Assembly: GCA_029264955.1 (NCBI GenBank)
Contig: JARHYC010000038.1
Location: 1 to 64,000 of the forward strand
Direction: 5' to 3'
From: Faecalibacterium sp.
GTDB taxonomy: Bacteria; Bacillota; Clostridia; Oscillospirales; Ruminococcaceae
Length of the DNA: 64,000 nucleotides
Part shown: piece by piece, positions 19,504 through 32,073 of the stretch
Layout of the letters: each line of letters opens with the position of its first letter
How positions within the stretch are numbered: the stretch's first letter is position 1
Notes under the pieces: model-generated
Seen by the model: the letters and a program-made list of their open reading frames with translations, nothing else
Database searches by the model: none
What the model was told of the DNA's origin: nothing
Made by a program: the position numbers and the translations under genes

Positions 19504-22500
19504 ATGATGAAAGTCAAGCCCGTAAAGCTCGGAAAAACCGAGCGCATGAGCTTTGCTCGCATCGACGAAGTCATCGGTATGCCCAATCTGATCGAGGTTC
19601 AGAAGAACTCTTATCGCTGGTTCCTGAACGAAGGTCTGAAGGATGTCTTCCATGACATTGGCACAATCGAGGACTACACGGGCAATCTGGCCCTGAGCTT
19701 TATTGACTTCCGACTGGACGACACCCCCAAGTATTCCATTAAGGAATGCAAGGAACGTGACGTGACCTACGCTGCACCCCTGCGCGTTACGGCACGTCTG
19801 GTGAATAAAGAAACCGGTGAGATCAAGGATCAGGAGATCTTCATGGGTGATTTCCCGCTCATGACTGATGCGGGTACTTTCGTCATCAACGGTGCAGAGC
19901 GTGTTATCGTTAGCCAGTTGGTTCGTTCTCCCGGTGTTTTCTACGGCCATGAGAAGGATAAGATCGGCAACGACCTGTACAGCGCAACCATGAACCCCAA
20001 CCGCGGTGCATGGCTGGAGTACGAGACCGATGCTTCTGACGTGTTCTACGTCCGCATTGACAAGAACCGTAAGATCCCTGTGACAGTCCTGTGCCGTGCG
20101 CTGGGTCTGGGTTCTGACGAAGAGATCCTGGATTACTTCGGTGGCGACGCTCGCATCCTGGCTACTCTGGAAAAGGACACCTGCCGCAATCAGGCAGACG
20201 GTTTGTTGGAAGTTTACCGCAAGCTGCGTCCCGGTGAGCCCCCCACGGTGGATTCCGCTACGGCACAGATCGACGCTTTGTTCTTCGATCCGCATCGTTA
20301 TGACCTGTCCCGCTTCGGTCGTTACAAGATGAACAAGAAGCTGGCGCTGGCACGTCGTATCATCGGTTTCCGCCCCTTCTATGATGTTGAAGATCCCCGC
20401 ACCGGCGAGGTTATCATCCCCGCAGGCGAGAAGATCACCCGCGAGCTGGCTGAGGCTGCTGACCGTGCAGGTGTTAAGGTTGTTAACCTGAACATCGATG
20501 ACAAAGTCGTTAAGGTCATCACCAACGGCTGCGTTGACGCTCAGCCGTTCTTCTCCTTCGATGTGAAGGAAGCGGACATCAACGAGCGTGTTAACTTCAC
20601 CGAACTGTGCAAGATTCTGAATGCTACCGATGATCCGGAAGAGCAGAAGGAAATGCTGAAGCAGAATCACGATCTGCTGATTGGCCGTACCGTCACCGTT
20701 GAGGACATCTTCTCTTCTATTAACTATTTGTGCGATTTGGATTACGGCATTGGTGTTGTGGACGATATCGACCATCTGGGCAACCGCCGTATTCGCAGCG
20801 TTGGCGAGCTGCTGCAGAACCAGTTCCGTATCGGCTTCTCCCGTATGGAGCGTGTTATCCGTGAGCGCATGACCCTGCAGAGCCAAGATCAGGCTGTGAT
20901 TACCCCGCAGGCACTGATCAACATTCGTCCTGTTGTGGCAGCAATCAAGGAGTTCTTTGGTTCTTCTCCGCTGTCTCAGTTCATGGACCAGAATAACCCT
21001 CTGGCAGAGCTGACCCACAAGCGTCGCCTGTCCGCTCTGGGACCTGGCGGTCTGTCTCGTGACCGTGCAGGCTTCGAAGTTCGTGACGTTCACTACAGCC
21101 ACTACGGCCGTATGTGCCCCATCGAAACGCCTGAAGGCCCCAACATCGGTCTGATTTCCTATCTGGCATCTTTCTCTCGTATCAATGACTACGGTTTCAT
21201 TGAGGCTCCTTACCGTAAGGTTAAGAAGACCTATGACGAAAACGGCAAGCTGATCGATCAGGTTGTTACCAACGAAGTTGAGTATATGACTGCTGACGTG
21301 GAAGACGAGTATGTCGTTGCGCAGGCAAACGAACCGCTGGATGAGGATATGCACTTCGTTCGTGAGCGTGTTTCCGCTCGCCGCCGTGATGAAATCCTGG
21401 AAGTGAACCGCGAGAGCGTTGACTACATGGACGTCTCCCCTAAGATGATGGTTTCTGTTGCAACTGCAATGATTCCCTTCCTGGAGAACGATGACTGTAA
21501 CCGTGCTCTGATGGGTTCTAACATGCAGCGTCAGGCAGTGCCGCTGATGGTTACGCAGCAGCCCATTGTTGCTACCGGTATGGAATACAAGGCAGCTACC
21601 GACTCTGGTGTTGCTGTGCTGGCAAAGCGTGCTGGTACGGTTGAGTATGTGGATGCGGATCTGGTTCTGATTCGCACCGAGGATGGCAGTGTTGACCGCT
21701 ACACCTTGACCAAGTTTGCACGTTCCAACGCAGGCACCTGCATCAATCAGCGCCCGATCGTGGAAGTTGGCGATGTTCTGACCGAGGGTCAGGTGATTGC
21801 TGACGGCCCCGCAATGCGCAATGGTGAAATCTCTCTGGGTAAGAATGCTCTGATCGGCTTCATGACCTGGGAAGGTTACAACTACGAGGACGCTGTCCTG
21901 CTGAATGAAAAGATCGTCCGTGAGGACGTTTATACCTCTATTCATATTGAGGAGTACGAAACCGAAGCTCGTGAGACCAAGCTGGGACCCGAGGAAATCA
22001 CGCGTGATATCCCCAACGTTTCTGAGGACGCTCTGAAAGATTTGGATGAGCGCGGCATCATCCGTATCGGTGCAGAAGTCACCTCTGGTGACATTCTGGT
22101 TGGTAAGGTCACTCCGAAGGGCGAAACCGAGCTGACCGCAGAAGAGCGCTTGCTGCGTGCGATCTTCGGCGAAAAGGCACGCGAAGTGCGTGACACTTCT
22201 CTGCGTGTACCCCACGGCGAATACGGCATCATCGTGGATGTTAAGATCTTCACCCCGCAGAACAGCGACGAGCTGCAGCCCGGCGTCCGTCAGGTTGTTC
22301 GTTGCTACATCGCTCAGAAGCGTAAGATCAGCGTCGGCGATAAGATGGCAGGTCGTCACGGTAACAAGGGTGTTGTTTCCCGCATTCTGCCTCAGGAGGA
22401 TATGCCTTTCCTGCCCGACGGTACTCCGCTGGATATCGTGCTGAACCCCCTGGGCGTTCCTTCTCGTATGAACATCGGTCAGGTTCTGGAAGTTAACCTG

Positions 22501-23325
22501 GGCTATGCAGCAAAGGCTTGCGGCATCAAGGTTATGACCCCCGTGTTCGACTCCGCTCGTGAGAATGACATTGTTGATACCTTCGACACCGCTCGTGAGC
22601 TGTGGCATGGTGAGAATGCACCTGCATATCCCACCAAGCTGCCTAAGATTATGGGTGAGAAGGGCCATATCATTGACTTCTCCAAGATTGAGCTGGGTGC
22701 TGACGGCCGTACTACCGTATACGATGGCCGTACCGGTGAAAAGTTCGATAACCCCGTTACCGTTGGTTATATGTACTACCTGAAGCTGCATCACTTGGTT
22801 GACGATAAGATTCACGCACGTTCCACGGGTCCCTACTCTCTGGTTACTCAGCAGCCTCTGGGCGGTAAGGCTCAGTTCGGCGGCCAGCGCTTCGGCGAAA
22901 TGGAAGTTTGGGCTCTGGAAGCATACGGCGCTGCTTACACGCTGCAGGAGATCCTGACCGTGAAGTCTGATGACGTTGTGGGTCGTGTCAAGACTTACGA
23001 AGCAATCGTTAAGGGCGAGCCTGTACCGCAGCCTGGTATCCCTGAATCCTTCCGCGTTCTGTTGAAGGAGCTGCAGGCTCTGGGCATGGACGTGATCGTT
23101 CAGGACGTGGACGGCAACGAAGTAGATATGCGCCAGGACTTCGACGAGGAAGAAACCGGATTCGATATGCGTGACATCCCCATGGGCGATACAGTCACCA
23201 ACGAAAACGAGCTGAGCGCTGAATATACGATTAAAGATGCTGACGCCGGTTTTGATGATGCCGCTGTGCTGAGCGATGAGCCTGCTGCTCCCGCAATGCA
23301 GGACAGTGACGAGATGGATTTCTAA
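19504..23325 (+). CDS. rpoB: RNA polymerase subunit beta
   Basis: Beta subunit, 1273 residues from ATG 19504 (AAGGAG 11 nt upstream; an in-frame GTG overlapping that site is unlikely, and the next ATG at 19507 is also possible). Rifampicin-pocket sequence [22 protein letters not shown] is wild-type-like in its core, and the [18 protein letters not shown] segment and the [13 protein letters not shown] catalytic-face segment are intact. The C-terminal ~60 residues beyond the conserved anchor are acidic (EEETGF, DEMDF), a lineage-type extension. Followed by rpoC after 51 nt. Confidence 0.97.
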   Translation: MMKVKPVKLGKTERMSFARIDEVIGMPNLIEVQKNSYRWFLNEGLKDVFHDIGTIEDYTGNLALSFIDFRLDDTPKYSIKECKERDVTYAAPLRVTARLVNKETGEIKDQEIFMGDFPLMTDAGTFVINGAERVIVSQLVRSPGVFYGHEKDKIGNDLYSATMNPNRGAWLEYETDASDVFYVRIDKNRKIPVTVLCRALGLGSDEEILDYFGGDARILATLEKDTCRNQADGLLEVYRKLRPGEPPTVDSATAQIDALFFDPHRYDLSRFGRYKMNKKLALARRIIGFRPFYDVEDPRTGEVIIPAGEKITRELAEAADRAGVKVVNLNIDDKVVKVITNGCVDAQPFFSFDVKEADINERVNFTELCKILNATDDPEEQKEMLKQNHDLLIGRTVTVEDIFSSINYLCDLDYGIGVVDDIDHLGNRRIRSVGELLQNQFRIGFSRMERVIRERMTLQSQDQAVITPQALINIRPVVAAIKEFFGSSPLSQFMDQNNPLAELTHKRRLSALGPGGLSRDRAGFEVRDVHYSHYGRMCPIETPEGPNIGLISYLASFSRINDYGFIEAPYRKVKKTYDENGKLIDQVVTNEVEYMTADVEDEYVVAQANEPLDEDMHFVRERVSARRRDEILEVNRESVDYMDVSPKMMVSVATAMIPFLENDDCNRALMGSNMQRQAVPLMVTQQPIVATGMEYKAATDSGVAVLAKRAGTVEYVDADLVLIRTEDGSVDRYTLTKFARSNAGTCINQRPIVEVGDVLTEGQVIADGPAMRNGEISLGKNALIGFMTWEGYNYEDAVLLNEKIVREDVYTSIHIEEYETEARETKLGPEEITRDIPNVSEDALKDLDERGIIRIGAEVTSGDILVGKVTPKGETELTAEERLLRAIFGEKAREVRDTSLRVPHGEYGIIVDVKIFTPQNSDELQPGVRQVVRCYIAQKRKISVGDKMAGRHGNKGVVSRILPQEDMPFLPDGTPLDIVLNPLGVPSRMNIGQVLEVNLGYAAKACGIKVMTPVFDSARENDIVDTFDTARELWHGENAPAYPTKLPKIMGEKGHIIDFSKIELGADGRTTVYDGRTGEKFDNPVTVGYMYYLKLHHLVDDKIHARSTGPYSLVTQQPLGGKAQFGGQRFGEMEVWALEAYGAAYTLQEILTVKSDDVVGRVKTYEAIVKGEPVPQPGIPESFRVLLKELQALGMDVIVQDVDGNEVDMRQDFDEEETGFDMRDIPMGDTVTNENELSAEYTIKDADAGFDDAAVLSDEPAAPAMQDSDEMDF

Positions 23326-23376
23326 TCGATCTGATCCGCATCACCAAAATCTAAGAGTAAGAAAGGGTTTGTTTTA

Positions 23377-26300
23377 ATGGAAAACACCGTTTTCGATAGT
23401 ATTAAAGTCGGCCTTGCCTCTCCCGAACAGATCCGAGCATGGAGCTATGGTGAGGTAAAAAAGCCTGAAACCATCAACTACCGTACCTTGAAGCCGGAGC
23501 GTGATGGCCTGTTCTGCGAAAGAATCTTTGGACCTACCAAGGACTGGGAGTGTCACTGCGGCAAGTACAAGCGCATCCGTTACAAGGGCAAGATTTGTGA
23601 TCGCTGCGGCGTTGAGGTTACCCGTGCTAAGGTCCGCCGCGAGCGCATGGGTCACATTGAGCTGGCAGCTCCTGTTAGCCACATCTGGTACTTCAAGGGT
23701 ATCCCCAGCCGTATCGGCTTGATGCTGGATATCAGCCCCCGCCTGCTGGAGAAGGTTCTGTACTTTGCCAGCTACATTGTTACGGATCCTGGTCTGACTC
23801 CGTTGGAAAAGAAGCAGCTGCTGACCGAGAAAGAATACCGCGAAATGCGCGAGCGTTATGAGGATGAGTTCCAGGCATCTATGGGTGCTGAGGCTATCCA
23901 GGAACTGCTGCGTGAGATCGATTTGGACGAGCTGAGCAATCAGCTGCACGAGGAAGTCGATAAGGCTACCGGTCAGAAGCGTGTTCGTCTGCTGAAGCGT
24001 TTGGAAGTTGTCGAGGCTTTCCGCCTGTCCGGCAACCGTCCTGAATGGATGATCCTGGACGCTGTCCCGGTTCTGCCCCCTGATCTGCGCCCCATGGTCC
24101 AGTTGGATGGCGGTCGTTTTGCAACCTCCGACCTGAACGACCTGTACCGCCGCGTGATCAACCGAAACAACCGCTTGCGCCGTCTGCTGGAGCTGGGCGC
24201 GCCCGACATCATCGTGCGCAACGAAAAGCGTATGCTGCAAGAGGCTGTTGACTCTCTGATCGACAACGGCCGCCGCGGTCGCCCGGTCACCGGTCCTTCT
24301 AATCGCCCGCTGAAGAGTTTGTCTGACTTCCTGAAGGGCAAGCAGGGCCGTTTCCGTCAGAACCTGCTGGGTAAGCGTGTTGACTACTCCGGCCGTTCCG
24401 TTATCGTTGTCGGCCCCGAGCTGCGTATGGATCAGTGTGGTCTGCCCAAGGAAATGGCTCTGGAGTTGTTCAAGCCTTTCGTTATGAAGGATCTGGTCGA
24501 GCGTGGTGTTGCTACCAACATCAAGACCGCTCGCAAGATGGTCGAGCGCGCAAAGCCCGAGGTTTGGGACAGCTTGGAAACCGTCATCAAGGGTCACCCG
24601 GTTCTGCTGAACCGTGCACCTACGCTGCACCGTCTGGGTATTCAGGCGTTCAACCCGGTTCTGGTCGAGGGTCGTGCAATCAAACTGCATCCCCTGTCTT
24701 GTACCGCATTTAACGCCGACTTCGACGGTGACCAGATGGCAGTGCATCTGCCCCTTTCCGCAGATGCAATCCGTGAAGCACGTATGCTGATGCTGGCTTC
24801 CGGCAACCTGCTGAAACCTTCTGACGGTGCTCCGGTTGCGGTGCCTACACAGGATATGATTCTGGGCAGCTACTACCTAACTACCGTTTACGAAAACGAT
24901 ATGGGTGCAGGTAAGGTGTTCCGCGATGAGAACGAAGCACTGATGGCTTATGCAGATGGCGACGTTACGCTGCATGCTCCTATCAAGGTGCGCCGCACCC
25001 TGACCATCAACGGTGTGCCGACCACTGGCATGGTGGATGCTACCGTTGGCCGCATCATCTTCAATAGTCCGATTCCGCAGGATCTGGGCTATATTGATCG
25101 TAATGATCCCGAACACGCTCTGGACTACGAGGTCAGCTTCCGCGTGACGAAGAAGACCCTGCCTGACATCATTTCTCGCTGCCTAACTTGCCATGGCACC
25201 CGCGCTTGTGCAAAGATGCTGGATGCAATCAAGAACCAGGGCTACAAGTACTCCACAAAGTCTGCAATTTCTGTTGCGGTTTGTGATGCAGTTATTCCTC
25301 CCCAGAAGGGCGAGTTGGTTGATGAAGCAGATCAGCAGGTCTCCAAGATCGTTAAACTGTTCAACAAGGGTCTGATTTCTGAGAGAGAGCGTTACGAGAA
25401 GGTCATCGAAGTCTGGCAGAAGACCACGGACAAGGTTTCTAAGGCTCTGGCTGAGAACTTGCCCAAGGACAACCAGATCTTCATGATGGCTGATTCCGGT
25501 GCTCGAGGCTCTATGAACCAGATCAAGCAGCTGGCTGGCATGCGCGGCCTGCTGGCAAACACCGCAGGTCACACCATCGAGATGCCCATTCGTGCAAACT
25601 ACCGTGAAGGTCTGAATATTCTGGAATATTTCGTTTCCGCACGTGGTGCTCGTAAGGGCTTGGCTGATACCGCTCTGCGTACCGCTGACTCCGGTTACCT
25701 GACCCGTCGAATGGTTGACGTCTCTCAGGATGTGATCATCCGTGAGATCGACTGCGGCACCACCGATGGTGTTGTCGTGTCCGAGATTCACGAGGGTAAG
25801 GAAAAGATCGAGAGCTTCCGTGAACGTCTGATCGGTCGTTACGCTGTGGGCGACGTTGTGAACCCGCAGACTAACGAAGTCATCGTGCCGGAAGGCAAGA
25901 TGATGGACCTGTACGATGCTGAAAAGATCGAAGCTGCTGGCATCACCAGCCTGAAGATTCGCAGCCTGCTGACCTGCCGTGCTAAGACCGGCGTCTGCGC
26001 ACACTGCTACGGTTCTAACATGGCAAACGGCGAGCCCGTCAAGCTGGGTGAATCTGTTGGTATCATCGCTGCACAGTCCATCGGTGAGCCTGGTACTCAG
26101 CTGACCATGCGTACCTTCCATACCGGCGGTATCGCATCTGCTGAAGATATTACCCAGGGTCTGCCTCGTGTCGAAGAACTGTTCGAGAGCCGCCGTCCCA
26201 AGAGCATGGCTATCATGAGTGAAATCACTGGTACCGTTTCTTTGGACGACACCAAGAAGAACACTGTCGTTGTTGTCACCGGTCGTGACGATGATGGCAT

Positions 26301-26949
26301 CGAGACCGAGAAGAAGTACTCCATTCCCTTCACCCAGCACATTCGTGTGCAGCCCGGCGACATCGTCGAGAAGGGCGATATCCTGACCAAGGAAGGCGTT
26401 GCTTACCCGCAGGATATCCTGGCAATCAAGGGTCTGGAAGCAGTACAGAACTACCTGATCAATGAAGTTCAGAAGGTTTACCGTCTGCAGGGTGTTGAAA
26501 TTAACGATAAGCATATCGAAGTTATCATCCGCCAGATGTGCCGTAAGGTACGCGTGCTGGATTCCGGCTCTTCCGACTTTATCGGTGGCGCTCTGGCAAG
26601 CAAGCTGGAAGTTGAGAACAAGAATATGGAGCTGGCTGAGCGCATCGCAAACGGTGAGAAGGACCTGAAGATGGTTCAGTATCAGCAGGCTCTGCTGGGT
26701 ATTACCAAGGCTTCTCTGGCAACCGACTCCTTCCTGTCCGCTGCATCCTTCCAGGAAACTACTCGTGTCTTGACCGAGGCTGCAATCAAGGGTAAGGTTG
26801 ACCCGCTGCTGGGCCTGAAGGAAAATGTCCTGATCGGTAAACTGATTCCCGCAGGTACTGGCCTGCCGGAGGTCAAGGAAGACTTGGTCCACCGGGAAGA
26901 AGCACTGGACGCTGAGATTGAAGCTGAAAAGGCTGCTGAGGCACAGTAA
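23377..26949 (+). CDS. rpoC: RNA polymerase subunit beta'
   Basis: Catalytic beta' subunit, 1190 residues. The zinc-binding domain has C59, C61, C74 and C77. The magnesium site is NADFDGD (D448, D450, D452), the second zinc site includes [13 protein letters not shown], and the trigger-loop/bridge region ([14 protein letters not shown]) is intact. The C-terminus is short and acidic. Co-transcribed with rpoB. Confidence 0.97.
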   Translation: MENTVFDSIKVGLASPEQIRAWSYGEVKKPETINYRTLKPERDGLFCERIFGPTKDWECHCGKYKRIRYKGKICDRCGVEVTRAKVRRERMGHIELAAPVSHIWYFKGIPSRIGLMLDISPRLLEKVLYFASYIVTDPGLTPLEKKQLLTEKEYREMRERYEDEFQASMGAEAIQELLREIDLDELSNQLHEEVDKATGQKRVRLLKRLEVVEAFRLSGNRPEWMILDAVPVLPPDLRPMVQLDGGRFATSDLNDLYRRVINRNNRLRRLLELGAPDIIVRNEKRMLQEAVDSLIDNGRRGRPVTGPSNRPLKSLSDFLKGKQGRFRQNLLGKRVDYSGRSVIVVGPELRMDQCGLPKEMALELFKPFVMKDLVERGVATNIKTARKMVERAKPEVWDSLETVIKGHPVLLNRAPTLHRLGIQAFNPVLVEGRAIKLHPLSCTAFNADFDGDQMAVHLPLSADAIREARMLMLASGNLLKPSDGAPVAVPTQDMILGSYYLTTVYENDMGAGKVFRDENEALMAYADGDVTLHAPIKVRRTLTINGVPTTGMVDATVGRIIFNSPIPQDLGYIDRNDPEHALDYEVSFRVTKKTLPDIISRCLTCHGTRACAKMLDAIKNQGYKYSTKSAISVAVCDAVIPPQKGELVDEADQQVSKIVKLFNKGLISERERYEKVIEVWQKTTDKVSKALAENLPKDNQIFMMADSGARGSMNQIKQLAGMRGLLANTAGHTIEMPIRANYREGLNILEYFVSARGARKGLADTALRTADSGYLTRRMVDVSQDVIIREIDCGTTDGVVVSEIHEGKEKIESFRERLIGRYAVGDVVNPQTNEVIVPEGKMMDLYDAEKIEAAGITSLKIRSLLTCRAKTGVCAHCYGSNMANGEPVKLGESVGIIAAQSIGEPGTQLTMRTFHTGGIASAEDITQGLPRVEELFESRRPKSMAIMSEITGTVSLDDTKKNTVVVVTGRDDDGIETEKKYSIPFTQHIRVQPGDIVEKGDILTKEGVAYPQDILAIKGLEAVQNYLINEVQKVYRLQGVEINDKHIEVIIRQMCRKVRVLDSGSSDFIGGALASKLEVENKNMELAERIANGEKDLKMVQYQQALLGITKASLATDSFLSAASFQETTRVLTEAAIKGKVDPLLGLKENVLIGKLIPAGTGLPEVKEDLVHREEALDAEIEAEKAAEAQ

Positions 26950-26978
26950 ACGAAAACGATCTGCTCCTTCTATAAATA

Positions 26979-27020
26979 AGAAATCCCCGTATGGTGAAAA
27001 CTGTACGGGGATTTCTGTTT
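26979..27020 (+). terminator. Terminator of rpoBC
   Basis: Stem AGAAATCCCCGTA (26979-26991) with TACGGGGATTTCT; short T tract. It separates rpoBC from the str operon. Confidence 0.75.
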
Positions 27021-27144
27021 GCGTAAAAATTGTCGACGTGGCGTTAATAGAGAACAGAGATAGGGTGGAAATAGGAGAGAGATGACTGCAACGCAAAGAA
27101 AAAAGAAATTTCTTTGTATGAACAAAAAATTTTCGGGAAAACTG

Positions 27145-27173
27145 TTGACATCGCCAAAACAAAAGTATACACT
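27145..27173 (+). promoter_or_regulatory. str operon promoter
   Basis: TTGACA (27145-27150) with TACACT at 27168-27173 after 17 bp; an overlapping TATACA has a 15-bp spacer. Confidence 0.75.
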
Positions 27174-27300
27174 ATGATTGTTGCGCTTCAGTGTGTAACT
27201 ATATCAATTTTTACGATGTTTCGGCGGGTTTCCGCTTGAACATAAAACGAGGGGTACAGAACAGTCTGTCACCCTAATAATGGAAAGAAAGGAGAACAAA

Positions 27301-27723
27301 ATGCCTACTTTTAACCAGCTGGTTCGCAAAGGCCGTGAGGTCCTGGTTACCAAGAGCACTGCTCCCGCACTGCAGAAGACTTACAACTCCCAGAAGAAGA
27401 AGTACACCAATCTGGAGAGCCCTCAGAAGCGTGGCGTGTGCACCGCTGTCCGTACCATGACTCCTAAGAAGCCCAACTCTGCACTGCGTAAGGTTGCTCG
27501 TGTCCGCCTGACGAATGGTATTGAGGTTACCTCTTACATTCCCGGTATTGGCCATAACCTGCAGGAGCACAGCGTTGTGCTGATTCGTGGTGGCCGTGTT
27601 AAGGACCTGCCCGGTGTTCGTTACCACATCATCCGTGGTACTCTGGATACGCAGGGTGTTAATGGCCGTATGCAGGCCCGTTCCAAGTACGGTGCTAAGC
27701 GTCCTAAGGCCGCTAAGAAGTAA
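27301..27723 (+). CDS. rpsL: 30S ribosomal protein uS12
   Basis: Ribosomal protein of the decoding centre, 140 residues, longer than the ~124 of Escherichia coli because of an insert at [17 protein letters not shown], as usual in Clostridia. The conserved [20 protein letters not shown] segment includes the streptomycin-resistance lysine in its wild-type form. GGAG 7 nt before ATG; a 7-codon upstream extension is unlikely. Confidence 0.97.
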   Translation: MPTFNQLVRKGREVLVTKSTAPALQKTYNSQKKKYTNLESPQKRGVCTAVRTMTPKKPNSALRKVARVRLTNGIEVTSYIPGIGHNLQEHSVVLIRGGRVKDLPGVRYHIIRGTLDTQGVNGRMQARSKYGAKRPKAAKK

Positions 27724-27897
27724 TTTTTACACAACCAAGATCATTGTTCGCCATTAAAGGCTTTCCATATAAATAACAAGTTCGGCCTGCGGGCTGGATG
27801 GTAACGGTTTATGCAGGATTGCTCTTTATGACACAACGGGGGCCAAAAGATGGCCTTCGAGTACCGATGATATCATTCTATGAAGGAGGGAAGAAAG
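27724..27897 (+). other. Structured rpsL-rpsG spacer
   Basis: 174-nt spacer within the str operon. An 8-bp hairpin with two wobble pairs lies at 27838-27858 (loop AAAGA), about 40 nt before rpsG. In Proteobacteria S7 represses translation at this spacer; whether that holds here is unknown. Confidence 0.4.
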
Positions 27898-28368
27898 ATG
27901 CCTAGAAGAGGTAACATTGCAAAGCGTGATGTTCTGGCTGATCCTATTTACAATTCCAAGCTGGTGACCCGCCTGGTCAACAGCGTTATGCTGGATGGCA
28001 AGAAGGGCGTTGCCCAGAAGATCGTTTACGACGCTTTCAACATGATCCAGGAGAAGAGCGGCAACGATCCGCTGGAGATGTTCGAAAAGGCTATGGAGAA
28101 CATCATGCCCAGTCTGGAGTGCAAGACCCGTCGTGTGGGTGGTTCCAACTACCAGGTTCCCCTGGAAGTTAGCCCTGCTCGCCGCGAGACCCTGGGCCTG
28201 CGCTGGCTGACTGCTTACAGCCGCAGCCGTGGTGAGAAGACCATGAGCGAGCGTCTGTGCAACGAGATCATTGACGCCAGCAACAACACCGGCGCATCCG
28301 TTAAGAAGCGTGAGGATGTTCATAAGATGGCAGAGGCCAACAAGGCTTTCGCTCATTTCCGTTATTGA
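27898..28368 (+). CDS. rpsG: 30S ribosomal protein uS7
   Basis: Primary binder of the 3' major domain of 16S rRNA and organiser of the head of the 30S subunit; 156 residues, normal length. Conserved [20 protein letters not shown] start and [16 protein letters not shown] segment. AAGGAGGG 8 nt before ATG; the extra six codons upstream overlap this site. Confidence 0.97.
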   Translation: MPRRGNIAKRDVLADPIYNSKLVTRLVNSVMLDGKKGVAQKIVYDAFNMIQEKSGNDPLEMFEKAMENIMPSLECKTRRVGGSNYQVPLEVSPARRETLGLRWLTAYSRSRGEKTMSERLCNEIIDASNNTGASVKKREDVHKMAEANKAFAHFRY

Positions 28369-28396
28369 TCCAGTGTCGATTTAGGAGGTTAATTTC

Positions 28397-30523
28397 ATGG
28401 CTACTCCCAGAGAAGTATCTCTGCAGATGACGAGAAACATCGGCATCATGGCACATATCGACGCAGGTAAGACCACCACCACCGAGCGTATCCTGTACTA
28501 CACCGGCATTAACCATAAGATCGGTGAGACTCACGATGGTTCCGCTACGATGGACTGGATGAAGCAGGAGCAGGAGCGTGGTATCACCATCACTTCTGCT
28601 GCTACTACCTGCTACTGGAGTCACACTGACTTCAAAAACGACCCCGCTGCGGCTAAGAAGAATCGTCACCGCATCAACATCATTGACACCCCGGGCCACG
28701 TTGACTTTACTGTCGAAGTGCAGCGTTCTCTGCGCGTCCTGGACGGTTCTGTTACCGTTCTGGCTGCAAAGGGCGGTGTTGAGCCCCAGTCTGAAACCGT
28801 TTGGCGTCAGGCTGACGAGTACAAGGTCCCCCGTATGGTTTACGTCAACAAGATGGATACCATGGGTGCTGACTTCTATCGTTGTGTCGAAATGATGCAC
28901 GAGCGTCTGCACGCTAACGGTGTGCCGATTCAGCTGCCTATCGGCAAGGAAGACACCTTTAAGGGTCTGATCGACCTGGTCGAGATGAAGGCTGAGGTCT
29001 ACTATGACGACATGGGCAACGACATGCGCATGGAAGAGATTCCCGCTGACATGATGGACGAAGCCCAGAAGTACCACGATGAGCTGGTCGAGGCTGTTGC
29101 AGCCAGCGACGAAGAGCTGATGGAGAAGTACCTGGAAGAGGGCGACCTGAGCGTTGAAGAAATCAAGCGCGGCCTGCGTAAGGCAACGCTGGATAACGAC
29201 ATCGTTCCCGTTACCTGCGGTTCTTCTTACAAGAACAAGGGCGTTCAGAAGCTGCTGGACGCTATCGTGGACTACATGCCGGCCCCGACCGACGTCGAGG
29301 ATATTAAGGGCGTGAACCCTGAAACTGGCGAAGAGGAGTCTCGTCCTTCTGACGATAATGCTCCGTTCGCAGCTTTGGCATTTAAGATTGCTACCGACCC
29401 GTTTGTTGGTAAGCTGGCATACTTCCGCGTCTACTCCGGTAAGATCGAGGCAGGTACCACCGTTTACAACTCCGTTAAGGACAACAACGAGCGTATGGGC
29501 CGCATTCTGCAGATGCACTCTAACCACCGTAAGGACATCGATGTCTGCTATGCAGGTGACATCGCTGCCGTTGTCGGCCTGAAGAACACCACTACCGGCG
29601 ATACTCTGTGTGACGAGCGTCACCCGATTATCCTGGAGTCCATGAACTTCCCGGAGCCTGTTATCCGTGTTGCAATTGAGCCTAAGACCAAGGCTGGCAA
29701 CGAAAAGATGGGTATCGCTCTGGCAAAGCTGGCTGAAGAAGACCCCACCTTTAAGACTTACACCGATGAGGAAACTGGTCAGACCATTATCGCCGGCATG
29801 GGCGAGCTGCACCTGGAAATCATCGTTGACCGTCTGCTGCGTGAGTTCAAGGTCGAAGCAAATGTTGGCGCACCTCAGGTTGCTTACCGCGAAACCATTC
29901 GCAAGGAAGCACAGCAGGATACCAAGTATGCTCGTCAGTCCGGCGGTAAGGGCCAGTACGGTCACGTTAAGATTAAGATTTCTCCCAATGAGCCGGGCGC
30001 AGGCTATGAGTTTGTCAACGACGTTGTTGGCGGTGCTATTCCGAAGGAATACATCCCTGCAGTTGACAACGGTATCCAGGGCGCAATGAAGAGCGGCATT
30101 CTGGCAGGTTACCCCGTCGTTGACGTTAAGGTCAGCCTGTACGATGGTTCTTACCATGAAGTTGACTCTTCTGAAATGGCTTTCTCTATCGCTGGTTCTA
30201 TGGCTTTCAAGGAAGCTATGCGTAAGGCTGATCCGATCATCACTGAGCCCATCATGAAGGTTGCAGTTATCGTTCCTGATGACTACCTGGGCGACGTTAT
30301 TGGTGACCTGAACAGCCGTCGTGGCCAGATCCAGGGCATGGAAGCTATGAACGGTACGCAGCGTATCAACGCTATGGTACCTCTGGCTCAGATGTTCGGC
30401 TACGCTACCGACCTGCGTTCTAAGACACAGGGCCGTGGCCAGTACTCCATGGAGCCTTCTCACTACGAGCCGGTTCCCAAGAGCATTGCCGACACCATCA
30501 TTGCTGGTCGTGCAAAGGACTAA
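28397..30523 (+). CDS. fusA: Elongation factor G
   Basis: Translocation GTPase, 708 residues. The GTPase P-loop is AHIDAGKT (19-26), with switch [10 protein letters not shown] and NKMD following. Domain IV ([11 protein letters not shown]) and the C-terminal [13 protein letters not shown] segment of domain V are intact. Third gene of the str operon (28-nt gap after rpsG, AGGAGG site). Confidence 0.97.
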   Translation: MATPREVSLQMTRNIGIMAHIDAGKTTTTERILYYTGINHKIGETHDGSATMDWMKQEQERGITITSAATTCYWSHTDFKNDPAAAKKNRHRINIIDTPGHVDFTVEVQRSLRVLDGSVTVLAAKGGVEPQSETVWRQADEYKVPRMVYVNKMDTMGADFYRCVEMMHERLHANGVPIQLPIGKEDTFKGLIDLVEMKAEVYYDDMGNDMRMEEIPADMMDEAQKYHDELVEAVAASDEELMEKYLEEGDLSVEEIKRGLRKATLDNDIVPVTCGSSYKNKGVQKLLDAIVDYMPAPTDVEDIKGVNPETGEEESRPSDDNAPFAALAFKIATDPFVGKLAYFRVYSGKIEAGTTVYNSVKDNNERMGRILQMHSNHRKDIDVCYAGDIAAVVGLKNTTTGDTLCDERHPIILESMNFPEPVIRVAIEPKTKAGNEKMGIALAKLAEEDPTFKTYTDEETGQTIIAGMGELHLEIIVDRLLREFKVEANVGAPQVAYRETIRKEAQQDTKYARQSGGKGQYGHVKIKISPNEPGAGYEFVNDVVGGAIPKEYIPAVDNGIQGAMKSGILAGYPVVDVKVSLYDGSYHEVDSSEMAFSIAGSMAFKEAMRKADPIITEPIMKVAVIVPDDYLGDVIGDLNSRRGQIQGMEAMNGTQRINAMVPLAQMFGYATDLRSKTQGRGQYSMEPSHYEPVPKSIADTIIAGRAKD

Positions 30524-30649
30524 TTTCTGCGCATGAATGGCAAACGCAGGAAAATCTCTTGATTTTCCTGTTGCTATTTAGTAGAATAGCATTGCATATA
30601 GCTATGCTGTTATAACCAAGATGACTTCACAATCAAGGAGGACATTACA

Positions 30650-31855
30650 ATGGCTGAAAAGGCAAAATTCGACCGTTCCCTGCCTCACGTCAACATTGGT
30701 ACTATCGGCCACGTTGACCACGGCAAGACCACCACTACTGCTGCTATCACTAAGGTTCTGTCTATGGAAGGCGGCGCAGACTTTACTGACTACGCTAACA
30801 TCGACAAGGCTCCCGAAGAGCGCGAGCGTGGTATTACCATTAACTCTGCTCACGTTGAGTACAACACCAAGAACCGCCACTATGCTCACGTTGACTGCCC
30901 GGGCCATGCTGACTACGTCAAGAACATGATTACCGGTGCTGCTCAGATGGACGGCGCTATCCTGGTTGTTTCCGCAGCTGACGGCCCGATGCCCCAGACT
31001 CGCGAGCACATCCTGCTGTCCCGTCAGGTCGGCGTTCCCTACATCGTTGTTTTCATGAACAAGGTTGACCAGGTTGACGATCCCGAACTGCTGGATCTGG
31101 TTGAGATGGAAATCCGTGATCTGCTGAACGAGTACGACTTCCCCGGCGACGATACTCCTATCGTTAAGGGTTCTGCTCTGGGCGTTCTGGAGAGCACCAG
31201 CACCGATCCCAACGCTCCTGAGTATGCTTGCATCCACGAGCTGATGGACGCTGTTGACAGCTACATCCCCACCCCCGACCGTATGGCTGACATGCCCTTC
31301 CTGATGCCCGTTGAGGACGTCATGACCATCTCTGGCCGTGGTACTGTTGCTACCGGCCGTGTTGAGCGTGGTACTGCTAAGGTTGGTGATCAGGTCGAAA
31401 TCGTTGGCATCAAGCCCGAGAAGCTGACCTCTACCATCACTGGTCTGGAAATGTTCCGCAAGAGCCTGGACTTCACTCAGGCTGGCGACAACATCGGTGC
31501 TCTGCTGCGTGGTGTTGATCGTAACCAGATCGAGCGTGGCCAGGTTCTGGCTAAGCCCGGTTCCGTGCACCCCCACACCGTCTTCGACGGCCAGGTGTAC
31601 GTTCTGAAGAAGGAAGAAGGCGGTCGTCATACTCCGTTCTTCTCCAACTATCGCCCTCAGTTCTACTTCCGTACTACTGACGTTACTGGCATCATCGAGC
31701 TGCCCGAAGGCACCGAGATGTGCATGCCTGGCGATAACGTTACCATGCACGTGAGCCTGATTACTCCCGTTGCTATGGAAGAGGGCCTGCGTTTCGCTAT
31801 CCGTGAGGGTGGCCGTACCGTTGGTTCCGGCGTTGTTTCCAAGATCTACGAGTAA
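30650..31855 (+). CDS. tuf: Elongation factor Tu
   Basis: Delivers aminoacyl-tRNA to the ribosome; 401 residues. P-loop GHVDHGKT (20-27), switch [14 protein letters not shown] and the domain 2-3 segment ([25 protein letters not shown]) are all intact. It follows fusA after 126 nt, which contains a hairpin (30547-30570) without a T-run, so partial read-through from the str operon plus an extra promoter is possible. Confidence 0.97.
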   Translation: MAEKAKFDRSLPHVNIGTIGHVDHGKTTTTAAITKVLSMEGGADFTDYANIDKAPEERERGITINSAHVEYNTKNRHYAHVDCPGHADYVKNMITGAAQMDGAILVVSAADGPMPQTREHILLSRQVGVPYIVVFMNKVDQVDDPELLDLVEMEIRDLLNEYDFPGDDTPIVKGSALGVLESTSTDPNAPEYACIHELMDAVDSYIPTPDRMADMPFLMPVEDVMTISGRGTVATGRVERGTAKVGDQVEIVGIKPEKLTSTITGLEMFRKSLDFTQAGDNIGALLRGVDRNQIERGQVLAKPGSVHPHTVFDGQVYVLKKEEGGRHTPFFSNYRPQFYFRTTDVTGIIELPEGTEMCMPGDNVTMHVSLITPVAMEEGLRFAIREGGRTVGSGVVSKIYE

Positions 31856-31897
31856 TTCGTTTTACTACCCCTTTGCATAAATTGTATTCGGCTGATT

Positions 31898-31938
31898 GGG
31901 ACCCTGCTATCTTGTGTAGCGGGGTCTCTTTTTTTTAT
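31898..31938 (+). terminator. Terminator of the str operon
   Basis: 12-bp stem (31898-31909 with 31917-31928) followed by a run of about eleven T residues. Confidence 0.9.
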
Positions 31939-32005
31939 CTATTTTTTGCGAGCATATATTCTGCAACAGAAATACAAAATGTGTTTGATTTTGTTGTAAA
32001 ATAAA

Positions 32006-32034
32006 TTGAGCGTTGGTGTTTTTTATGTTACACT
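32006..32034 (+). promoter_or_regulatory. Promoter of the UMF1 transporter gene
   Basis: TTGAGC (32006-32011), 17 bp, TACACT (32029-32034) with TG two bases upstream. Confidence 0.65.
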
Positions 32035-32073
32035 GAAGACAACGCAAAAAGCAAAAAGATAGGAGTAAGAATC

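Larger units (their letters stand above)
26950..27300 (+). other. rpoC-rpsL intergenic region
   Basis: Holds the rpoBC terminator, the str promoter and a leader of about 125 nt. The leader has a 9-bp hairpin with one bulged C (27252-27274, GGGTACAGA paired with TCTGTCACCC) about 15 nt before the rpsL binding site. Confidence 0.6.
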